Assembly (NCBI RefSeq): GCF_025376885.1
Contig: NZ_JAHUBR010000001.1
Location: 1,612,001-1,676,000, forward strand
From: Pseudoruegeria sp. SHC-113
GTDB lineage: Bacteria; Pseudomonadota; Alphaproteobacteria; Rhodobacterales; Rhodobacteraceae
Length of the DNA stretch: 64,000 bases
Direction of reading: 5' to 3'
The notes under the pieces were generated by a model that did no database searches, was not told where the DNA came from, and was given only the letters and a program-made list of their open reading frames with translations. The position numbers were made by a program, and so were the translations under genes. This document shows, one piece after another, positions 34,191-43,313 of the stretch (positions within the stretch are counted from its first letter, which is position 1; each line of letters opens with the position of its first letter).

Positions 34191-35396
34191 TTAATGGGTG
34201 ATCTGCGGGCTGAAACGGGCCGCGATCATGCCAAAGCCAATGCCAACCGCGATTGGGATGGCCGTCTGGGTGCCAACGAGGAACAGCAGGATCAGCAGCG
34301 CCACCATGGGCCGGCCCAGCCCTGCCGCCGTTGCCCCGGCAAGGCCCGCCGCGACGGCCACAGCCACATTTGGTGATCCCTGTAGGAAATGCGCGGCATA
34401 ACCCATGGCACCGCCGGCGAAGATCAGCGGAAAGATCGCGCCGCCCCGCCAACCGGTGGAGAGGCACAACGTGCAGGCCAGTGCCTTGGCCAGTGCGAGC
34501 CCCACCAGTGCGAGCACCCCAAGGCTGCCCGCTGCCTCCATCATGGTTTCGAACTCGTGATGGCCAGAAAAGCGCAGGATCGGCAGCGCGGCGGCCATCA
34601 GGCCAAAGAGGAAGCCGCCCAGAGTGGATTGCACGACGGGGCTGGCGATCCGCGCCTCAACGGCGCGCGTGGCGTGATAGCGGGCCTGCAGAAAGGCTGC
34701 GCCCACGAGCGCGCCCATCGCGCCGGGCAGCAGGCTGTAGAGGATGTCGGTGCCGTCCAGTGGCGGGGTGTGGTGGGGCAAGTGGATGCGGTGGAACCCT
34801 TCGGAGAAGATCAGCTGCGCCGTCACCCAGAAGCCCGCAACCCCGGCGAGCGCGGCGAGGAAATCGAGATAGGCGATGCTGCGCGCCTTCGCTTCCGCCC
34901 AATCGCCGGGCGTGTGCTCGTGGTGGACAATGGCCGCGCCGCCGGGAGGCGACGCATAGAGCGCCGCCAGTGCAGCCGAAATGCTTGCCTGACCGATCTC
35001 GCGCTCCTCGGCCGCGGAACGCGCCACCAGCAGGGAGACGAGCGCTGCCAGTTCGGTGACAACAGCGATCAGCCCGGCCTCCGGGCCAAGCGCGCCTCCA
35101 AAGCCCACTGCCAGTGCTGCGCCGAGCGCGATCAGCCAGATGTCTGTCCGCTTACGCTGGACCGGATCGATTGCGGCATCGATCTGCTCGGTCAGCGTCT
35201 GCACATCCCGGTTGCCATGGCGCGTAAGGCCGATCAACAGCCCGCCCAGCGTGCAGGCGGCGAGGATGTAGAGCGGCGTGCCGGCCATCGGGCGATGCCA
35301 GATCAGATCGGTGAGAAGCACCATCAGCTTCAAAGTGCCAGCCGCGAAGACGCCTGCGATGAAGCTTGTCAGCAAGGCAATGATCGCAATACGCAT
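34191..35396 (-). CDS. ClC-family chloride channel/transporter
   Basis: 401 residues with about ten hydrophobic helices. The ClC selectivity regions are visible: FGGALGPEAGLIAVVTE (about 100-116, normally G(K/R)EGP), and GWRGGAIFPLIFAGGAMG (about 323-340, GxFxP). The usual G(K/R)EGP glutamate sits in LGPEAG, so a gating glutamate is kept. Whether it is a channel or a proton-coupled exchanger cannot be said. It converges with the ccm operon (11 bases between stop codons). Confidence 0.85.
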   Translation of the reverse strand: MRIAIIALLTSFIAGVFAAGTLKLMVLLTDLIWHRPMAGTPLYILAACTLGGLLIGLTRHGNRDVQTLTEQIDAAIDPVQRKRTDIWLIALGAALAVGFGGALGPEAGLIAVVTELAALVSLLVARSAAEEREIGQASISAALAALYASPPGGAAIVHHEHTPGDWAEAKARSIAYLDFLAALAGVAGFWVTAQLIFSEGFHRIHLPHHTPPLDGTDILYSLLPGAMGALVGAAFLQARYHATRAVEARIASPVVQSTLGGFLFGLMAAALPILRFSGHHEFETMMEAAGSLGVLALVGLALAKALACTLCLSTGWRGGAIFPLIFAGGAMGYAAHFLQGSPNVAVAVAAGLAGATAAGLGRPMVALLILLFLVGTQTAIPIAVGIGFGMIAARFSPQITH

Positions 35397-35525
35397 TTCA
35401 GCCCCCGATCTTGGTTGACCGGATGCTAGGACAGGGCGGTTCGCCCATGCAATACCGATGCCACCTTTCGGCAGCAGCGCCCCTACGTTGGCTGTTCAGT
35501 GTTCGGGCCCCCCAGCCCAAACGCT

Positions 35526-35624
35526 TTAGCCATAGTAGATGCCAATCGCCGCGAGGGCGATGAAAAGGGCCGCTTCGAAAACAGGCAGCGGCATGCGTTT
35601 TATAAGAATTCGCACAGCAGACAT
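35526..35624 (-). CDS. Possible small membrane protein (32 residues)
   Basis: A short frame from an ATG at 35624 to TAA at 35526, with AAGG about five bases upstream. It encodes a basic amphipathic start (MSAVRILIKRMPLP) followed by a transmembrane stretch (FEAALFIALAAIGIYY) and ends YYG. The positive-inside arrangement is right for a single-pass membrane miniprotein. It is the only open frame in the 450-base gap between the ClC gene and acnA. It could also be chance. Confidence 0.35.
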   Translation of the reverse strand: MSAVRILIKRMPLPVFEAALFIALAAIGIYYG

Positions 35625-35789
35625 GCCGCCTTGATAGGCGCTATCCCTTAACGTGGCGATAAGAGGGGGCTGTTTCCTGTGGAAAAACACCGTTTCCGAA
35701 ATGGGGCGGAATTGAGGCGATCATTGCCAGAATGTGACACGTTTAAGGCGAATTGCAGTGAAACCTAAGGCAAGATGGCCGCGGATAGG

Positions 35790-35820
35790 AAAGAAAAACC
35801 CCGCGCTAAAGGGCGGGGTT
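35790..35820 (-). terminator. acnA terminator
   Basis: AACCCCGC (35797-35804) pairs with GCGGGGTT (35813-35820) and is followed on the minus strand by TTTTTCTTT. It lies just past the acnA stop. Confidence 0.8.
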
Positions 35821-35851
35821 TCACGTAATTACAGGGCCTTAAGCCGCGTTC

Positions 35852-38542
35852 TTAAGATTCCTTGGCCAGTTTGCGCAGTACGTAGTGCAGCACGCCACCG
35901 TTCTCGATGTATTCAATCTCCGGCGCGGTATCGATCCGGCATTTGAGCGTGATCGTCTTGGTCGTGCCATCGGCGAAGGTGATGTCGCAGGGCACCTCCT
36001 GCAGCGGCTCCACGCTTTCAAGCCCATGAATCGACACGGTTTCCGCCCCGGTGATTCCCAGAGACTTGCGGGTATCGCCACCGGTGAACTCGAAGGGAAT
36101 GACCCCCATACCCACCAGATTGGAGCGGTGGATGCGCTCGAAGCTCTCCGCGATCACGGCCTTCACCCCCAGAAGCGCGGTGCCCTTGGCGGCCCAGTCG
36201 CGGCTGGAGCCCGCGCCATATTGCTCGCCGCCGAAGATCACCAGCGGCGTGCCCTGCGCCTGATAGGCCATGGAGGCGTCAAAGACCGAGGTCTGAGCAC
36301 CATCCGGCCCCAGCGTGTAGCCGCCTTCCACACCGTCGAGCATTTCGTTCTTGATGCGGATGTTGGCAAACGTGCCGCGCATCATCACCTCGTGGTTGCC
36401 GCGCCGCGAGCCGTAGGAGTTGAACTCGCGCGGGGCGACCTGCCGCTCGATCAGATATTGGCCTGCAGGCGTGGTTTCCTTGAAGGAGCCGGCCGGGGAG
36501 ATGTGGTCGGTCGTGATCATGTCGCCCAACACCAGGAGCACCTTCGCGCCTTCGATGCTGGTGATCGTGCCCGGCTCGGGGCTCATGTTCTGGAAATAGG
36601 GCGGGTTCTGCACATAGGTGGAGGCGGGCGGCCAGTCGTAGGTTTTCTGATCGGTCGTCTGCACCGATTGCCACTTCGCATCGCCCTTGAAGACATCGGC
36701 ATATTTCGCCTGGAAGGCCTCGCGGGTGACGGTTTTCTCCACCAACTCGGCGATTTCCTGCGTGGAGGGCCAGATGTCCTTCAGGTACACCGGATTGCCC
36801 GCCTGATCCTGCCCCAGCGGCTCGCTGGTGAGGTCGATGTCCAGCGTCCCGGCCAGCGCGTAAGCCACCACGAGGGGCGGCGAGGCGAGGTAGTTGGCGC
36901 GTACGTCGGGGCTGATGCGCCCTTCAAAGTTGCGGTTGCCCGACAGCACCGAGGTGGCCACCAGATCGCCCTGCGCGATGGCTTGAGAGATTTCCGTCTG
37001 GATCGGGCCGGAGTTGCCGATACAGGTGGTGCAGCCATAGCCCACGAGGTTGAAGCCGATCTTGTCCAGATCCTCCTGCAGCCCGGCAGCCTCCAGATAG
37101 GCTGAAACCACCTGGGAGCCGGGCGCGAGGGAGGTTTTGACCCAGGGCTTGCGATCCAGCCCCAGCGCGGCTGCTTTGCGCGCCACAAGGCCCGCGCCGA
37201 TCATCACGTAAGGGTTGGAGGTGTTGGTGCAGGAGGTGATCGAGGCGATCACGACCTTGCCGCTCTCCATCGTGTAATCTTCCCCAGCGACCGGCACCTG
37301 CTTGCCCATCGGGCGCTTGAACGTCTCTTCCATCTCGCGGCGGAAGGCGGCCTTGGCCTCGGTGAGCGCCACGTAATCCTGCGGGCGTTTGGGGCCGGAA
37401 ATGGCGGGCACGATGGTGCCCATGTCCAGATGCAGCGTGTCGGTGTAAATCGGCGCGTAGTCGGCATCGCGCCACATGCCGTTGGCGCGGGCATAGGCCT
37501 CCACCAGCGCGATGCGGGCCTCGTCGCGGCCCGTGTTGCGCATGTAGCGCAAGGTCTCGCCGTCGATCGGGAAGAAGCCGCAGGTGGCGCCATATTCCGG
37601 CGCCATATTGGCGATGGTGGCACGGTCCGCCAGCGGCAGGCGATCAAGCCCCTCGCCGTAGAACTCCACGAATTTGCCCACCACGCCCTTGGCGCGCAGC
37701 ATCTCCACGACTTTCAGCACCAGATCGGTGCCGGTGGTGCCTTCCACCATGGTGCCTGTCAGCTCGAAGCCGATGACTTCAGGAATCAGCATGGAGATCG
37801 GCTGCCCGAGCATCGCGGCCTCGGCCTCGATCCCGCCAACGCCCCAGCCCAGCACGGCCATGCCGTTGACCATCGTCGTGTGGCTGTCGGTGCCCACGAG
37901 CGTGTCGGGGTAGGCGACTTCCACGCCGTTCTGATCCACGTCGCTCCAAATCGTCTGGGCGAGATATTCGAGGTTCACCTGATGGCAGATGCCGGTGCCC
38001 GGCGGCACCACACGGAAGTTGTTAAAGGCGCTCTGGCCCCATTTCAGGAATGTGTAGCGCTCCATGTTGCGCTCGTATTCGCGGTCCACGTTCATCTGGA
38101 AGGCGCGCGGATTGCCGAATTCGTCGATCATCACCGAGTGGTCGATCACCAGATCCACCGGGTTGAGCGGGTTGATCTGCTCGGGATCGCCGCCAAGCGC
38201 CTTGAGCCCGTCGCGCATGGCGGCCAGATCCACCACCGCCGGAACGCCGGTGAAATCCTGCATCAGCACGCGGGCCGGGCGATAGGCGATCTCGCGCGGG
38301 TTGGTGCCGCCGTTTTTGGCCCAGTCACCGAAGGCCTTGATGTCGTCCACGGAAACGGAAAATCCCTCATCCTCAAAGCGCAGGAGGTTTTCGAGAACAA
38401 CCTTTAGCGCGGCCGGAAGGCAGGAGAAATCGCCAAGGCCGGCGGCCTGTGCGGCGGGAATAGAGTAATAATCAATGCTTTTTCCACCGACGGAAAGCGT
38501 CTGGCGGGTTTTGGCGGTATCGGTGCCTACGGTCACTGTCAT
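35852..38542 (-). CDS. acnA: Aconitate hydratase
   Basis: 896 residues from the ATG at 38542 (MTVTVGTDT). It is a TCA-cycle enzyme that interconverts citrate and isocitrate. The cluster cysteines appear in SITSCTNTSNP (about 437) and GYGCTTCIGNSGP (about 503-515), and the AcnA-type IRP-like layout is kept, including a C-terminal swivel domain with QYGAGSSRDWAAKG (about 774). The 5' flank contains a hairpin and a palindrome (38587-38643). Confidence 0.96.
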   Translation of the reverse strand: MTVTVGTDTAKTRQTLSVGGKSIDYYSIPAAQAAGLGDFSCLPAALKVVLENLLRFEDEGFSVSVDDIKAFGDWAKNGGTNPREIAYRPARVLMQDFTGVPAVVDLAAMRDGLKALGGDPEQINPLNPVDLVIDHSVMIDEFGNPRAFQMNVDREYERNMERYTFLKWGQSAFNNFRVVPPGTGICHQVNLEYLAQTIWSDVDQNGVEVAYPDTLVGTDSHTTMVNGMAVLGWGVGGIEAEAAMLGQPISMLIPEVIGFELTGTMVEGTTGTDLVLKVVEMLRAKGVVGKFVEFYGEGLDRLPLADRATIANMAPEYGATCGFFPIDGETLRYMRNTGRDEARIALVEAYARANGMWRDADYAPIYTDTLHLDMGTIVPAISGPKRPQDYVALTEAKAAFRREMEETFKRPMGKQVPVAGEDYTMESGKVVIASITSCTNTSNPYVMIGAGLVARKAAALGLDRKPWVKTSLAPGSQVVSAYLEAAGLQEDLDKIGFNLVGYGCTTCIGNSGPIQTEISQAIAQGDLVATSVLSGNRNFEGRISPDVRANYLASPPLVVAYALAGTLDIDLTSEPLGQDQAGNPVYLKDIWPSTQEIAELVEKTVTREAFQAKYADVFKGDAKWQSVQTTDQKTYDWPPASTYVQNPPYFQNMSPEPGTITSIEGAKVLLVLGDMITTDHISPAGSFKETTPAGQYLIERQVAPREFNSYGSRRGNHEVMMRGTFANIRIKNEMLDGVEGGYTLGPDGAQTSVFDASMAYQAQGTPLVIFGGEQYGAGSSRDWAAKGTALLGVKAVIAESFERIHRSNLVGMGVIPFEFTGGDTRKSLGITGAETVSIHGLESVEPLQEVPCDITFADGTTKTITLKCRIDTAPEIEYIENGGVLHYVLRKLAKES

Positions 38543-38586
38543 GGGTCTGGCTCCCTTGGAAATGAAAGGGTGGGGCTGCCTTTCCA

Positions 38587-38643
38587 TGCCCGATCCGGGG
38601 TGAGTCGGGCAAGGCGCACCCTTAAATGTATGCCGTTGCATAC
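38587..38643. promoter_or_regulatory. Hairpin and palindrome upstream of acnA
   Basis: TGCCCGA pairs with TCGGGCA (38587-38593, 38605-38611) in the leader. Next to it lies the palindrome GTATGC-CGTT-GCATAC (38628-38643) in the divergent acnA/DUF1223 gap. An iron- or carbon-responsive repressor site is possible, but I do not recognise the motif. Confidence 0.35.
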
Positions 38644-38762
38644 TGAAATCAACCTCACGCGGCGCTGAGGTCACAGCCACGGATTGCTCGCGTTTCGTTG
38701 ATTGGCAATCGGGCTGTCGCTTGGCTAAAACCAGAGCAAGAAGCTTGGGGAAGTATCAACGG

Positions 38763-39473
38763 ATGAAACGCTTTACGGCATGGCTGGCGGGGGCATGGCT
38801 CGCCTCGATGGGCGCTGTTTTCGCAGCCGAGGAGCAAGGCGCGCGCCTTGTGGTGATCGAGCTTTACACCTCGCAGGGCTGTTCGTCCTGCCCCCCGGCG
38901 GACGCTTTGCTAAGCGAGCTTGCCAAGCGTGACGACGTGCTGCCGCTGGCGCTGCATGTGGACTATTGGGATTACATCGGCTGGAAGGATATCTTCGCCA
39001 ACCCCGCCCATACCGCGCGCCAGAAGGCCTATGCCCGCGCCGCCGGGCAGCGGATGGTCTATACCCCACAGATGGTGATCGACGGGGCCGAGCATGTGGT
39101 GGGCAACAAGCCCGAGGAAGTTGACGCGCTGATCCAGCTTCATGCCGAGGACCGTTCCGACATCACCCTTGCCGCACAGCGCAGCGGGGCGGCCATCTCG
39201 ATCCGGGCTGAGGCCGGGGCCGGGCATGGCGGCGATCTGGTGGTGCAGCTTGTGCGCTACATGCCTGATGCGACGGTTGAGATCGGCCGGGGTGAGAACG
39301 CCGGACGCAAGCTGACCTACAGCAACATCGTCACGAGCTGGATGCCGATTGCCAAATGGGACGGGCGCACGCCCTTTGCGCTGGAAGCACAGGCCGAGGG
39401 CGAAGACCGGGCGGCGGTGATCATACAGCGTGCGGGCCATGGCGAGATCCTCGCGGCGGTCCGGCTGGACTGA
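38763..39473 (+). CDS. DUF1223 secreted thioredoxin-like protein
   Basis: 236 residues from the ATG at 38763; an in-frame start at 38721 would add a polar stretch before the signal peptide. The signal peptide (1-21) is followed by VIELYTSQGCSSCPPADALL (about 30-49), the CSSC thioredoxin-like site typical of DUF1223, and YTPQMVIDG (about 100). These proteins are periplasmic redox-active proteins of unknown role. It is divergent from acnA. Confidence 0.9.
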   Translation: MKRFTAWLAGAWLASMGAVFAAEEQGARLVVIELYTSQGCSSCPPADALLSELAKRDDVLPLALHVDYWDYIGWKDIFANPAHTARQKAYARAAGQRMVYTPQMVIDGAEHVVGNKPEEVDALIQLHAEDRSDITLAAQRSGAAISIRAEAGAGHGGDLVVQLVRYMPDATVEIGRGENAGRKLTYSNIVTSWMPIAKWDGRTPFALEAQAEGEDRAAVIIQRAGHGEILAAVRLD

Positions 39474-39489
39474 TCCGCGGCGAACTGGG

Positions 39490-40398
39490 CTAGCCCTCTG
39501 TCTTTGACGCTTTCAGGTTGCGCGGTTTCAGCGCTTCCCAGCGGCGGTGAATCCAGAACCACTGGCCCATGTTCTCCCGCACGAGGGCTTCGAGCCTGTC
39601 GTTGAAGGCCTGTGTCATCTCTTCCGCGGTGCCGGGTGGGATCGGGGCCTGCACCTCCAGCCGGAAATCCACACCGTTTTCCTTGCGGATGCCGAAGATC
39701 GGGATCATCGGCGCATCGTAGCGGATCGCCATTTCCGCCGCCGAGAGCGGCGTGCGGGCGGGCTTGCCGAAGAACTCCAGCAGAGCGCCGTTGGCGATGT
39801 CCTGATCGATCAGCAGGCCGACCATGCCGCCGCCTTTCAGGAACTTCAGCATTTCCGCCAGCCCCTTGCGCCCGCGTGGAAACATCGGCTTAGCGATGGC
39901 GCTCAAGGCCTCCACGTAGTGGGCGTTGAAATAGGGGTTCGTCATCGGCTTATAGAGGCCGCCGATCTCGCAGCCCTGCGCCACGACGGCGGCGCGGGCG
40001 GCATCGTAGCTGCCGAAATGGGCCGTCACGATCACCACCGGCGCGCCAGCGTCGCGCGCGGCAAAGAGCGTGTCCGTGCCGGGGCCTTCCACCGGTGTCT
40101 GGGCGGCGTGGGCTTTGAACTCTTCCGCCGAATACATCTCGATCAGGTTGCGCCCCACGTTGCGCGAAACCTCGCGGCACAGCGCGCGGATCTCGGGCTC
40201 TGAAAGATCGGCCCCCACGTATTCCAGATTGGCGCGGATGCGTTTGGGAAAGCCCGCAAGCGGCCCGATCACATAGGCGGTGAGCCCGCCCACAGCGCGC
40301 ACGCGGGTGCGATAGGGCAGAAGCCGGGCCGCGCCGATCACCGCGCGCGCGGCGAGGTCAACAGCCCTGTCGGCCAGATCGTTGCGTTTGGTGGCCAT
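39490..40398 (-). CDS. Lipid A biosynthesis acyltransferase (LpxL/HtrB family)
   Basis: 302 residues, one N-terminal hydrophobic helix. The acyltransferase motif HFGSYD (H-x4-D) occurs in VTAHFGSYDAAR at about 126-132, followed by a late conserved GLLIDQD. Members add secondary acyl chains to lipid A or related lipids at the inner membrane. The gene is convergent with DUF1223. Whether it is LpxL or a lysophospholipid homologue cannot be told. Confidence 0.88.
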   Translation of the reverse strand: MATKRNDLADRAVDLAARAVIGAARLLPYRTRVRAVGGLTAYVIGPLAGFPKRIRANLEYVGADLSEPEIRALCREVSRNVGRNLIEMYSAEEFKAHAAQTPVEGPGTDTLFAARDAGAPVVIVTAHFGSYDAARAAVVAQGCEIGGLYKPMTNPYFNAHYVEALSAIAKPMFPRGRKGLAEMLKFLKGGGMVGLLIDQDIANGALLEFFGKPARTPLSAAEMAIRYDAPMIPIFGIRKENGVDFRLEVQAPIPPGTAEEMTQAFNDRLEALVRENMGQWFWIHRRWEALKPRNLKASKTEG

Positions 40399-40512
40399 GG
40401 CCTGCCTTCGGCTGATGCGGGTTCGGGGGCCACAGATAAGCCGGGGGGGCGGGCATCACAAGAGGGCAAGGGGAGGGGCAGGGGGCGTGCCCCCCGCCGT
40501 GCCTTGCAGTTG

Positions 40513-41043
40513 TCAGTAGGAATAGCCCTTGCCGAAGCCGATCGCGAGCCGCAGCGACACCTCGGCCCATGTGTTGCGGCCACCGCGCTTGCGGATCTCG
40601 CTCAACTGGGCTTGCGCCAGCTCAAGCTTGCCGGCTTCAACATAGCCTTGCCCCATGTAGGAGCGGGCAAGGATGTTGTCGGGGTTCTGCGCCAGCGCCA
40701 TTTCATAGAAGCTCTGGGCCAGAGCGGCGTCGCCCTGTTTGCGGGCAATGAAGCCGCGATAGGTGAGCACGCGATCCTCGGCCTGATCACTCATCGCGTC
40801 GAGCGCCACGAGGGCAGACTCCAGATCATCGGCGTAGGCGTATCGGCGCACGGCCTCATAGCGGCTGTCATCATTAAGCCGGCTGTCCTGCGCGTTCACG
40901 CAGCGCTCGGTCTTGTCGTCCCAGACCTGCCCGTTTTCGCATTTGGGCGTGGAGACATCGGAGCTGCCGCTCCCGGCGGCAAAAGCGGCGAGGGGGGCGC
41001 AGAGCAGCGCGGCGGTGAGGGGGAGGGAAAGTACCTGGCGCAT
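40513..41043 (-). CDS. Exported TPR-like protein with a Cys-rich N-terminus
   Basis: 176 residues from the ATG at 41043. The signal peptide (1-22) is followed by CENGQVWDDKTERC (a CxxGxxWDxxxxxC motif) and then TPR-like helical pairs (YRGFIARKQGDAALAQSFYE, ARSYMGQGYVEAGKLELAQA). It is a periplasmic protein, probably a protein-binding one. The cysteine motif is the same type as in the small protein at 43736, which is unusual and may mark a shared binding role. Confidence 0.75.
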   Translation of the reverse strand: MRQVLSLPLTAALLCAPLAAFAAGSGSSDVSTPKCENGQVWDDKTERCVNAQDSRLNDDSRYEAVRRYAYADDLESALVALDAMSDQAEDRVLTYRGFIARKQGDAALAQSFYEMALAQNPDNILARSYMGQGYVEAGKLELAQAQLSEIRKRGGRNTWAEVSLRLAIGFGKGYSY

Positions 41044-41146
41044 GGGTGGTCCTTGGATGACTGGGAAACGACACCCCAAGAGCATGGCACGGCGCGGGCA
41101 CCGATCCACACACGCTTTCGTGAGCGGATCGGGCCGGATTTCAGGC

Positions 41147-41794
41147 TCAGGCCGCCGGGGCCTCGGCGAGGTGCCTGAGAATATTGGCGTAATTGGCCTC
41201 GCCCTGCGCGCCTGTCACCAGATTCTGGCGCTCAAACACCATGGCAGGCACGCCGCTGATGCCCTGCTGAAGCCAGAACTGCTCCACCTGCCGCACGGTT
41301 TGCGCCAGTGTTTCGCTCTCCAGCATTTTGAGCGCCTCCTCGCGGGACAGGCCAAGGCTTTCGGCCACATCGGCCAGCACCTCAGGGTCGTTCAGATCGC
41401 GTCGCTCGGTGAAATAGGCTGTGAACAGCGCCTGTTTGGCGGCGTGGCCCTTGCCGTGCTCATCGGCCCAATGGATCAGTTGATGCGCGCGGAAAGTGTT
41501 GACCATGCGCATGTCGTCGGTGAAGGCGAAGGTGAAGCCCAGATCGGCCCCCAGATCGGTGAGCCGATCCCGCGCCGCCTGGGAATCGGCCGCGCTGGAG
41601 CCGTATTTCTCCATGATGTGCTCGCGCAGGTTCTGGCCTTCCGAAGGCATCTGCGGGTTCAACTCGAACGGGTGCCACTGAATTTCCAGCGGAATACCCG
41701 TCTCTTCCGAGGCCCTCTTCAGCTGGCTGTAGCCCACGATGCACCACGGGCAGACCACATCAGAGACGATGTCCACGCGGATCGGGTTTGCCAT
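41147..41794 (-). CDS. DsbA-family oxidoreductase (FrnE type)
   Basis: 215 residues from the ATG at 41794; a longer frame upstream has no signal peptide and is not chosen. The CPWC site lies in DVVCPWCIVGYSQL (about 11-24), and the FrnE pattern GISGVPAMVFERQNLVTGAQG is near the end. It lacks a signal peptide, so it acts in the cytoplasm. It is one base past a GST gene and is the third gene of mdaB-gst-frnE. Confidence 0.9.
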   Translation of the reverse strand: MANPIRVDIVSDVVCPWCIVGYSQLKRASEETGIPLEIQWHPFELNPQMPSEGQNLREHIMEKYGSSAADSQAARDRLTDLGADLGFTFAFTDDMRMVNTFRAHQLIHWADEHGKGHAAKQALFTAYFTERRDLNDPEVLADVAESLGLSREEALKMLESETLAQTVRQVEQFWLQQGISGVPAMVFERQNLVTGAQGEANYANILRHLAEAPAA

Positions 41795-41795
41795 C

Positions 41796-42503
41796 TTATT
41801 GCTCCTTGAAACGGGCGGCATTCTCGCGCGCCGCAGTGTCGATGTCGCCCTGCCCGAAGGCTGCGGGGCGGGGCTCGGGCAGTTGCAGGGCTTCCTGCAC
41901 ACGGGGCATGGCGTCGAGCCTGTCAAACCACGCCTGCAAATGCGGCAGGCCGTCCACGCTCACCGTGGCCCAGAAATGGCTGCGCGCCCAGGGGTAGGTG
42001 GCGATGTCGGCAATGCTCATGGCATCGCCCACCATCCAGTCGCGCCCTTTGAGGCGGGTGTCCAGCACCTCCAGCAGGCGGCGGCTTTCGGCCACGTAGC
42101 GGTTGATCGCATAAGGCACCTCATCGCCATTGGGCTTAGCGATGCGCTGGAAGAACATCGCCTGACCCATCATCGGGCCAATGCCGCCCATCTGGAACAT
42201 CAGCCACTGCAGCGTTTCAGAGCGCTCCTTGGGATCGTGGCTCAGGAAGCGGTCATACTTCTCGGCCAGATACCAGAGGATCGCGCCGCTTTCGAAGACG
42301 GCGAAATCGCCGTTGCCACGATCCACGATGGTGGGGATGCGCCCGTTGGGGTTCAGCGCCAGATAGTCGGGCGCCTTCTGCTCTCGCTTGCCCAGATCCA
42401 CCGGGCGCAACTCGTAGTCGATCTCGGCTTCATGCAGGAAGATCAACGGCTTCCAGCCGTTCATCGTGTTCGCCGTATAGAGCAGGATATCAGGCTGCGA
42501 CAT
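41796..42503 (-). CDS. Glutathione S-transferase family protein
   Basis: 235 residues from the ATG at 42503. The N-terminal thioredoxin-like domain holds NPNGRIPTIVDRG and FESGAILWYLAEKY, and the C-terminal domain is helical with the N-capping region DAMSIADIATYPW. The N-terminal YTANTMNGWK replaces the typical catalytic Ser/Cys, so it belongs to the Nu/YfcG-like group. The gene overlaps mdaB by 14 bases. Confidence 0.9.
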   Translation of the reverse strand: MSQPDILLYTANTMNGWKPLIFLHEAEIDYELRPVDLGKREQKAPDYLALNPNGRIPTIVDRGNGDFAVFESGAILWYLAEKYDRFLSHDPKERSETLQWLMFQMGGIGPMMGQAMFFQRIAKPNGDEVPYAINRYVAESRRLLEVLDTRLKGRDWMVGDAMSIADIATYPWARSHFWATVSVDGLPHLQAWFDRLDAMPRVQEALQLPEPRPAAFGQGDIDTAARENAARFKEQ

Positions 42504-43098
42504 GGGCGCTCTCTTCAAAAACCTCTGCCAGATGCGCCTCGAACCGGGCGAAATCGGCCTCGATCTGCGGGTTCTTCACCACGTCATGAGCGGCGAATGT
42601 GGCCTCCTGCGGCAGGCCGAGGAAGCGGTAGGTCAGATGCACGTGGCCCAGCAGATCATCCACGCTCTGGCCCTTGAAGAAGGCGTCCTGCGGGTTGTCG
42701 AAGGCCGCGCGCGGTGCGTTGAAGGTGACGGACAGCATGTAAGCCGTGTCTGTCAGCACGCCGCCCATGCCGTAATTCTCATCCGGGGCGGTGGAAGAAC
42801 GGCCATCGCCATTGCCCAGCCGCCCGTCCATCCCGGCGGAATAGACCTCATCCATGTATTTCTTGAAAGACCACGGCACCCCCATCCAGTTCACGGGAAA
42901 TTGCACGATGACCTTGTCCGCCCACTGGTGCTTGGCGATTTCTTCATCGATATCATAGGGATCGGCCACAGCGGAATGGCGCACGTCATGGCCGCGCGAC
43001 GTAAGCCACGCCTCGGCGCGCTCGATGAAGGCCTTGTTCAGATGGCCGGGGGCATGGGGATAGGGCTGGGTGCCGTTCAGCAGGAGGATCTTGCTCAT
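42490..43098 (-). CDS. mdaB: NAD(P)H-dependent quinone oxidoreductase, MdaB type
   Basis: 202 residues. It is of the flavodoxin-like fold, with N-terminal LLLNGTQPYPHAPGHLNKAF, VIVQFPVNWMGVPWSFKKYM and YGMGGVLTDTAYMLSVTFNA, the MdaB/KefF-like family signatures. It reduces quinones by two electrons using FAD or FMN. It is divergent from an HxlR-type regulator and heads mdaB-gst-frnE. Confidence 0.88.
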   Translation of the reverse strand: MSKILLLNGTQPYPHAPGHLNKAFIERAEAWLTSRGHDVRHSAVADPYDIDEEIAKHQWADKVIVQFPVNWMGVPWSFKKYMDEVYSAGMDGRLGNGDGRSSTAPDENYGMGGVLTDTAYMLSVTFNAPRAAFDNPQDAFFKGQSVDDLLGHVHLTYRFLGLPQEATFAAHDVVKNPQIEADFARFEAHLAEVFEESAHVAA

Positions 43099-43175
43099 GG
43101 GAGGGGAAGCCTTTTAAGGAAACCATTGAAATCTTGCGTGTCGGAACCGAACTTGTGCATTAAGGAACGAAATGC

Positions 43176-43253
43176 AACCAGTATACTTTTTGTAACCTGC
43201 AAACTTGTGTAAGATCGAGTAAGCACCGCTTGCCGTAAATAACCAGTAACCTG
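43176..43253. promoter_or_regulatory. Repeated operator-like motifs between mdaB and hxlR
   Basis: AACCAGTA and GTAACCTG occur at 43176-43183/43192-43199 and, merged, at 43241-43253 (AACCAGTAACCTG). Both copies lie in the 215-base divergent gap, where an HxlR dimer site is expected. Binding is inferred from position. Confidence 0.45.
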
Positions 43254-43313
43254 TCTGACGCCATTCTGCGCAACGCCTTTGGCCTGTTCGGACCGCTGTG
43301 AAGAAGAAGACCC

